From Ignavibacteria bacterium (GTDB taxonomy: Bacteria; Bacteroidota; Ignavibacteria; Ignavibacteriales; Melioribacteraceae), in the NCBI GenBank assembly GCA_027347545.1, contig DAIEQT010000365.1:1-7335 (forward strand): DNA of 7,335 bases, read 5' to 3'. The notes under the pieces are model-generated. The model saw only the letters and a list, made by a program, of their open reading frames with translations, was not told where the DNA came from and did not search any database. The position numbers and the translations under genes are program-made. Below are positions 5,570 to 7,335 of this stretch, piece after piece (position 1 is the stretch's first letter; each line of letters opens with the position of its first letter).

Positions 5570-7093
5570 TTATTCTAATGCGCCAACTACTTTTTCTACT
5601 TCTTCCAAGATTTCGCAACTCTTTATAACTTCTTTCATCTTTGTATGATCTGGATAAAGAGGACGGTCAACATCTAAATGTTTAACATGCTTGCGAACAA
5701 CTTCTTTTGCTTTTGTAACACCGCGACCATTTGTGAAATTGCGGAAATCCAGAGCCTGCGATGCAGCAATGAATTCAATTCCTAAGACACCGTAAGCGTT
5801 ATCAATAATTTGTCCATTCTTAATTGCCGTGTTCATTCCCATCGAAACAAAATCCTCTTGATCTGCCGCTGCAGGTATTGATTGAACCGAAGCCGGCGCG
5901 GAAAGCATTCGCTGTTCAACAATTAATGTATCGGCGGTGTATTGGCTTAACATCAATCCGGAAAACATTCCGGCGCCTTTGGTTAGAAAATCCGGTAAGC
6001 CGATACTTAGCGCCGGATTAAGTAATCTGTTCAATCTTCTTTCCGAAAGAACTGAAACCATAGTTACAGCTGCGCTAACCATATCCATAGGAAGTGAAAC
6101 CGGCGTACCTTGGAAATTTGCGCCGGTAAGTGTTATGTTATTCTGAGGAATAAAAATCGGATTATCGCCAACACCATTTAGTTCGATTTCTACTTGCTGT
6201 TTTGCGTAAGCAATAGCGTCGTGAGCGGCGCCAATTACTTGCGGAGATGAACGCATTGAGTAAGCATCCTGCACTTTCGATTTAAGCTTTCCGGTTTGCA
6301 AATCGCTTCCTTCAATACATTTAATTATTGATCGAGCGCTACGTACAGAACCTTTGAAGCCGCGTACTTCATGAAGGCGAACATCGTAAGGCTTAAGATT
6401 TGCAAACAATGCTTCCAGCGACATAGCGCAAGCAATCTCTGCTTGTTTCAACCATCGGTTAATATCATAGAGGTGAATAGCGCTCATCGCAGTAAGAAGA
6501 TTAGATCCGTTAATTGTTCCGAGTCCATCTCGTGCTTGTAAACCGGGAATAGTAATACCGGCTTTTTCGAAAGCTACTTTTCCGGGCAAACGCTCACCAT
6601 TAAAGAATGCTTCACCTTCTCCCATCAACAGCAAAGCTATTTGGCTCATTGGCGCTAAATCTCCACTTGCGCCAACAGAGCCTTTTTGGCAAACAACCGG
6701 AGTTACATTTTTGTTTAACATTTCGATAAGTGTAAGAGTAATCTCAGGACGGATGCCGGACATTCCATGTGCATGAACATTAATTCTTCCGGCGATTGCG
6801 CCGCGCACATATTCGATTGGTGCCGGGTCTCCAATTCCGGCGGCGTGGTTGTAAATCAAATACTTCTGAAATTCTTTTACTTGTTCATCATTCAACACAA
6901 CTTCGCTAAACTCACCAATTCCGGTATTAACTCCGTACATAATTTCGTGCGCTTGAATTTTTTGTTCAAGCATAGCGCGGCATACTTTAATTCGTTCGAG
7001 TGCTTCGGGATGTAACTCTACTTTTTCATTACTGCGAGCAATTGCTACTACTTTTTCAACGGTTAGGTTTGAACCATCAAGAACAATAGGCAT
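5570..7093 (-). CDS. hutH: Histidine ammonia-lyase
   Basis: Cytoplasmic MIO-dependent lyase that deaminates L-histidine to trans-urocanate and ammonia, the first step of histidine degradation. The 507-residue length is typical. The MIO cofactor forms from A142-S143-G144 in GSVGASGDLAP, at the same numbers as in Pseudomonas putida HAL. Other active-site positions also fit HAL: Y53 (MYGVNTGIG), H83 (YNHAAGIG), N195 (INGSN), Q275, Y278 and R281 (QDAYSMRSSPQ), F327 (NFQGT) and E413 (DQEDFVSMG). The glutamate and H83 favour a histidine rather than tyrosine or phenylalanine substrate. Two neighbours differ from the usual HAL: asparagine precedes H83 where serine is common, and phenylalanine follows QED where histidine is common. 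A related aromatic lyase or aminomutase therefore remains a lesser possibility. AAAAGGAG (7100-7107, minus strand) six bases before ATG fixes the start. No hutU, hutI or hutG is present in the window. The leader is one arm of a large inverted repeat, and the lectin gene follows 24 bases downstream. Confidence 0.93.
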   Translation of the reverse strand: MPIVLDGSNLTVEKVVAIARSNEKVELHPEALERIKVCRAMLEQKIQAHEIMYGVNTGIGEFSEVVLNDEQVKEFQKYLIYNHAAGIGDPAPIEYVRGAIAGRINVHAHGMSGIRPEITLTLIEMLNKNVTPVVCQKGSVGASGDLAPMSQIALLLMGEGEAFFNGERLPGKVAFEKAGITIPGLQARDGLGTINGSNLLTAMSAIHLYDINRWLKQAEIACAMSLEALFANLKPYDVRLHEVRGFKGSVRSARSIIKCIEGSDLQTGKLKSKVQDAYSMRSSPQVIGAAHDAIAYAKQQVEIELNGVGDNPIFIPQNNITLTGANFQGTPVSLPMDMVSAAVTMVSVLSERRLNRLLNPALSIGLPDFLTKGAGMFSGLMLSQYTADTLIVEQRMLSAPASVQSIPAAADQEDFVSMGMNTAIKNGQIIDNAYGVLGIEFIAASQALDFRNFTNGRGVTKAKEVVRKHVKHLDVDRPLYPDHTKMKEVIKSCEILEEVEKVVGALE

Positions 7094-7143
7094 ACTAGTC
7101 TCCTTTTGGGATTAAGTTTAATAGCAACTTAAGAAATGAAAAG

Positions 7144-7284
7144 AAAAATAAAAACCGTTGTCCGAAGGACTCCTTGGGAGAAACGATTCTGTTAATTCAA
7201 ACTGATTTACTCGACCCATAGATTAATCTATGGGCTGATATAAATCTTAAATCCGGGTAAACCGTTTCAACGGTTTTTATTTTT
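7144..7284. mobile_element. Possible palindromic non-autonomous element (REP/MITE-like)
   Basis: A 141-base noncoding block is bounded by 17-base perfect inverted repeats: AAAAATAAAAACCGTTG at the left and its complement at the right. Inside lie GTCC-GAA-GGAC (7160-7170), CTCC-TTG-GGAG (7170-7180), a 20-base perfect palindrome (7215-7234) and AAACCGTT-TC-AACGGTTT (7259-7276). This density of small hairpins resembles REP-type or IS200/IS605-derived elements. No transposase or clear target duplication is visible, so the mobile-element call is inference. Confidence 0.45.
7215..7234. repeat. 20-base perfect palindrome
   Basis: CCCATAGATT followed directly by its reverse complement AATCTATGGG. 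It lies near the middle of the inverted-repeat region. It could be a hairpin of a mobile element or, less likely, a dimeric regulator's operator for hutH. Confidence 0.9.
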
Positions 7285-7335
7285 AAATCCATTTCTTAAG
7301 TTGCTATTAAACTTAATCCCAAAAGGAGACTAGTA

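Larger units (their letters stand above)
7093..7335. repeat. Large inverted repeat covering the hutH leader and the window end
   Basis: Bases 7093-7138 and 7290-7335 are perfect 46-base reverse complements. The left arm contains the hutH ribosome binding site and the T of its start codon, and the right arm runs to the last base. After a 5-by-5-base mismatch (7139-7143 against 7285-7289) a second perfect 17-base pair follows (7144-7160 and 7268-7284). The 242 bases upstream of hutH hold no gene. The hutH promoter is presumably here, but I cannot place it with confidence. Confidence 0.97.

Noticed and set aside
5824..7015. Plus-strand open frames inside hutH
   Set aside because: They are shadows of a highly conserved minus-strand gene, with no start signals of their own.
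7093..7335. CRISPR array or integron site suggested by the repeats at the right end
   Set aside because: The repeats are inverted and not regularly spaced direct repeats, and no integrase or cas gene is present.

Overview
The window appears to be a low-to-moderate G+C bacterial chromosome fragment. It is most likely from the Bacteroidota/Ignavibacteriota (FCB) lineage, and the Ignavibacteria are my best guess. That guess rests on the DUF1015/serC neighbourhood, a periplasmic-TPR histidine kinase, the A+T-rich coding style and the G+C-rich palindromic intergenic repeat. It is inference, because no marker gene is present. The fragment looks like assembled (possibly metagenomic) sequence whose right end is structurally suspicious.

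Left part (3-4562, all + strand): a DUF1015-family gene, 17 bases, a TPR-repeat membrane sensor histidine kinase, 64 bases, then serC (phosphoserine aminotransferase). DUF1015 genes often sit beside serine biosynthesis genes, so this looks like a serine-metabolism cluster with a kinase gene lying between its two members. The DUF1015 reading frame begins at the ATG at base 3 but has an in-frame TGA at codon 39, at a position where relatives appear to carry glycine. The remaining 371 codons are intact. serC is followed by a short degenerate heptamer repeat and a strong rho-independent terminator.

Middle (4640-5545): a small lipoprotein gene on + faces a small secreted protein gene on -. The latter matches the H-type lectin fold (Helix pomatia agglutinin / discoidin C-terminal family). 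The convergent gap holds a roughly 111-bp G+C-rich, multiply palindromic extragenic repeat.

Right part (5570-7335): hutH (histidine ammonia-lyase) on the - strand, with the lectin gene 24 bases downstream of its stop, so the two may be co-transcribed. Upstream of hutH, the last 243 bases form a large inverted repeat. Its outer arms are 46 bases and perfect, its inner arms 17 bases and perfect, and its core contains several small hairpins and a 20-base perfect palindrome. The left outer arm is the hutH leader including its ribosome binding site, and the right arm runs to the last base of the window. This is either an inserted palindromic element with duplicated flank or a fold-back/assembly chimera. 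No complete novel multi-gene system is evident. The points most worth checking are the in-frame TGA, the terminal inverted repeat and the hutH-linked secreted lectin.
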